The notes beneath the pieces are model-generated. The model ran no database searches and was not told the origin of the DNA. It was given only the letters and a program-made list of their open reading frames with translations. The translations under genes and the position numbers were made by a program. From the NCBI GenBank assembly GCA_016946835.1, contig JACVTC010000056.1, forward strand, positions 202,501-266,500: DNA of 64,000 bases. The letters are read 5' to 3'. The stretch comes from Neocallimastix lanati (nom. inval.). Lineage: Eukaryota > Neocallimastigomycota > Neocallimastigomycetes > Neocallimastigales > Neocallimastigaceae. This document shows, piece after piece, positions 60,862-64,000 of the stretch; the first letter of the stretch is position 1; each line of letters opens with the position of its first letter.

Positions 60862-61889
60862 TTAATTACGTTATATCTATCATTTTCAGCTGTTGGACCT
60901 CCAATACCAAACAAACCAGCAGAAGTACCTTTTATGGAAACAACTAATATATTATTTCTTACATTTTCAAAAATATAACCTCTGACCATTTTAGCTATTC
61001 TATCATTAGAATCATCACTCCAACCAAATGGAATTAACTAAAAATTAATATTAATAAAAATAAAATAATAATTATATATATACATATATATATATATATA
61101 AATGCTAATTAATTATATAAATAATTTGGTTATTATTTAAAAATTTTAAATAAAAAAATCACAAACTTTATTTTAATTATATAATTGATAAATTTAAAAA
61201 TAGAAATTTTTTATTTTAAATATATATATAAAATAAAATATATAAAGAATAAATAAAACATAATATAATAGATAATAATAATAATAATAATAATTATAAA
61301 AATACAATAAAACTAATAGATAATATTAATAATAATAATAGTAAAAAAAGTATTAAATAAAATATATAAATATAAATTTTAGTATAAAAAAAAATAAAAA
61401 AGACTATTTTTTTTTTTTTTTTTTTTTTACAATATCCCATCCATATTCCGTCAAGTCAACCCAATCATCAGCATAAGGTGGAACGTAAGCGTTTCTACTC
61501 ATAATTAAAAGTTGGTATACCGTTTCATTACTCTTTGGATTAGGTACTGTCATTTCATTTTTATATCTTTCATATAATACTTTCTTTCCTGTTTTATTCC
61601 ATTCATCCAACCAAATATCAGGTGTCTTTATACTTTGGGTACTAAATAGACTTAATTTTTCCAATTGTTCTTTGGTTTTACTTTTATCATTTTCTTTTAT
61701 TATACTATCTAAATTATAATTCCTTAAATCTTTCATATTAATCATATATCCTTTTTTTGGAATATATTCAAGATTTGTAATAATATTATTTATATCATCA
61801 TCCTGATTATCAGCATATACTATGGCTATAGCACAAAGAAGTGTCAATATGTATATAGTTAATACATTATATATTTTTTTGTTGAACAT
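59065..61889 (-). CDS. ATG15: Atg15-like autophagic lipase (class 3 lipase), five exons
   Basis: Exons on the minus strand are 61889-61431, 61037-60870, 60624-60472, 60219-59676 and 59384-59065. All have GT donors and AG acceptors with exact frame continuity, giving 547 residues, close to the family's usual length. An N-terminal hydrophobic helix (YNVLTIYILTLLCAIAIVYA) fits the single signal-anchor of Atg15, which carries the enzyme by multivesicular bodies to the vacuole. There it degrades membranes of autophagic bodies. The catalytic serine is in GHSLGG (Ser283), the likely Asp is in NNGDPIF (Asp345), and the likely His is in HHRVDYVI (about 496). Family hallmarks include NDRYNDNMMFSCCC, TYEAPGE and CRDCENWNF. 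A linker of Asp/Pro/Asn repeats (DDDPIDDDPIDDEPVGDNP) lies before the last exon. The acceptor of exon 5 (CAATAAG) is inferred from the frame. Confidence 0.93.
60625..60869 (-). other. Second intron of the lipase gene, with ATT array
   Basis: Donor GTAATT and acceptor TTAAAG flank an (ATT)n run at 60794-60861. The array begins about ten bases after the donor. Confidence 0.8.
61038..61430 (-). other. First intron of the lipase gene
   Basis: Donor GTAAAA and acceptor TTTTTAG flank an intron that starts with an A run of about 23 on the coding strand. Confidence 0.8.
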
Positions 61890-62437
61890 TTTGTCTTGCG
61901 TTTTTTAAATATAAATATATTTTATTAATTAAAAATTTCTGAATTACATATAATAATTATTATAAATATGTATATATATGAATTAAAGTTTTATATTTGA
62001 ATAATATAATAATTATAACGTAAATATATAATATTAGTTTTTTTATTACTATTATTATTATTATTTTACTAAATATTATTATTATTGTTATTATTTTTCT
62101 ATTATATATAGATAAATTGAATTTTTTTTTTTATATATATTTTTATGTATATCTTTTAATTATTTTTTCTTATTTAACATAAGAAATTATTTTTATTACT
62201 TTATTAAATCATTGATATTATATTTAATTGTTTAATATATTATATATTTTATATCTTTTATTTATTTATTTATTTTTATTTTTTTTTAAAAAGAGGAATT
62301 AAATTGAGATATTATATATATATATATATAAATTAAATCTTGAAATTCATAAAATATTAATATATAAAATTACCTTTAAAATATATTTTTAAAAAGTGTA
62401 TTAAACTAACGAAATAATAAAACCAAAAGTAGGAATC

Positions 62438-62473
<36 letters not shown>

Positions 62474-63483
62474 GAATGAATGAATGAGATTATTAAAAAT
62501 ATTGAATAAATTCCTTGTCAAATATAATTATTATATTGTGGTAGGATATAATTTGAACTTGAAAATGAGGTATTAAAAAAAAAAAAGATATATATAAACT
62601 ATATTACAAAGTAATTAAAAATAAAATATATTGTTTGTCCTTTAATTATCTATTCAATAATTTTTTTTATTTTGTTTTTAATTATTATTTTCGCTTTTTT
62701 TTAATAAGCTTCTTTTTTTTTTTCTTATATATTTTTTTCTTTTCTTTTATTTTTTTTTTTTAATTTTTTTTTTTTCTTGAAAAGATTTAAATAAAAAAAT
62801 TGTATTTTTTAATAATTAAATAAAATTAAAATATATTATGACCATATTATCATAATATATAATTTTAAATCATTATTAAAAATATTCTTTAATTTTTATT
62901 TTTATTTTTATTTTTTTTATTATATATTTTGTTAACTTTTATTTAATCTTTTTACTTTATTTTATTTTTTATTTTTGCTTTATTATTTTTTCCTTTTTTT
63001 TTTCCCTTAAAGTTTTTAAATTTTATTTTATTAATTTTCTTTTTTATTTTAAAAGAATATTAATAATTAAAAAAAAATGAAAAAATGAAAAAATTAAAAT
63101 TAAATTGAATACCAATATATTATAATATACTTTAATATATATAAATAAATTAAAAATAATTAAAAATTATAGTAGGAATAATTATTAGTTAATTATTGTT
63201 AAATAAATTAATAATTAATAAATTAATAAATAAATAAGTAAATAAATAAATAAATGAAAGTTAATAATAAATATTAATATATAAATAATATTAATAATTA
63301 ATTAAATGAATGAATAAATAAAATAAATAAATCAATAAAAAAATGAGATGATTTTTTTTTTTAAAATAAAGGAAAAGATAAATTCTTATCAAAAGAAGAT
63401 AGATTTTAATTAACTTATTAATTAATTTAAAATAAACTTTTAAAATAAAAAAAAAAAAGAGTAAAAAAAGAAGAAAAGAAGAA

Positions 63484-63567
<84 letters not shown>

Positions 63568-64000
63568 CTACTTAATTTTATGTGATGTGACCTTACAATA
63601 AATAATTCTTTTATTGAAAATAAAACAAAAAATAGATGTCAATAAGGAAAGTAAAGAATAACTATATATATTTTATTTATTATTTTAAATATAATATATA
63701 TAAAAATAAAAATTTTTTTAAAATTTTAATATTAATTTTAATTATTAATATTAATTATCTCCTATATTTGTTTTTTTTATATATTATATTAAATTTATTT
63801 ATAATATTAGGTATTATTATTTAATTATTTATATATATTATTATTTATTCAATTTTTATTAATCATTATTTATTATTTGTTATTTATTATTTATTATTTA
63901 TTATATTTATTATTTATTATTTATTACTTAATTATATATTATTTAACTATTCATTATTTATTTATTTATTATGTATTACTTAACTATTTATTATTTATTA
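61890..64000. other. A/T spacer to the right edge, upstream of the lipase gene
   Basis: The stretch probably holds the lipase promoter next to 61890. It contains an (AAT)n array at 63485-63562 and TTATTTA heptamers at 63850-64000. No gene was seen. Confidence 0.65.
63485..63562. repeat. (AAT)n microsatellite
   Basis: About 26 uninterrupted copies, non-coding. Confidence 0.95.

Overview
This window looks like nuclear DNA from a very AT-rich fungus, most likely an anaerobic gut fungus (Neocallimastigomycota). The reasons are: spliced genes with GTAAGT-like donors and TAG/AAG acceptors; an Atg15-type autophagic lipase, a fungal family; huge asparagine runs; and very long intergenic stretches made almost only of A and T homopolymers and short A/T microsatellites. 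The assignment to that phylum is an inference. Fungus is well supported, the exact lineage is not.

Layout. Positions 1-6902 (minus) hold a seven-exon F-box/leucine-rich-repeat gene that runs off the left edge; all six introns are phase 1. About 6 kb of AT-rich spacer follows (6903-12892). It contains a duplicated palindromic element (about 8.79-9.19 kb), an ATTT array and a small G+C-richer island near 10.15-10.33 kb. A single-exon minus-strand gene (12893-14506) encodes a tyrosine/acidic and SPLRV-repeat protein of unknown function. From 14.5 to 39.2 kb there is no gene I can support. This 25-kb desert contains microsatellites, several local duplications, an unexplained G+C-richer island (24.64-24.85 kb) and a 2.6-kb satellite array with inverted copies and a higher-order repeat (35.69-38.33 kb).

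Positions 39.1-48.0 kb form an accessory-looking region. Two related decayed coding fragments (39.28-39.62 and 45.67-46.17 kb) are each followed by the same AT-rich flank. Between and beside them lie an orphan 485-residue protein with three near-identical 46-residue repeats (40388-41845, minus), a roughly 0.7-kb heptanucleotide array (43.56-44.30 kb), a short exon-like G+C-rich patch (44761-44873) and a secreted/membrane cysteine-rich protein broken by a one-base frameshift in a T run (47176-47981, plus).

The right part holds a five-exon SR-type RRM splicing protein (50706-53153, minus) and a five-exon Atg15-like lipase (59065-61889, minus). They are separated by AT spacer, and the window ends in spacer. 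No operons, tRNAs, rRNAs or CRISPR arrays were seen. The genes are independent units; no shared pathway links them, apart from the housekeeping character of the F-box, splicing and autophagy genes. The exon structures below were joined by hand from splice signals and reading-frame continuity; no transcript data were available.
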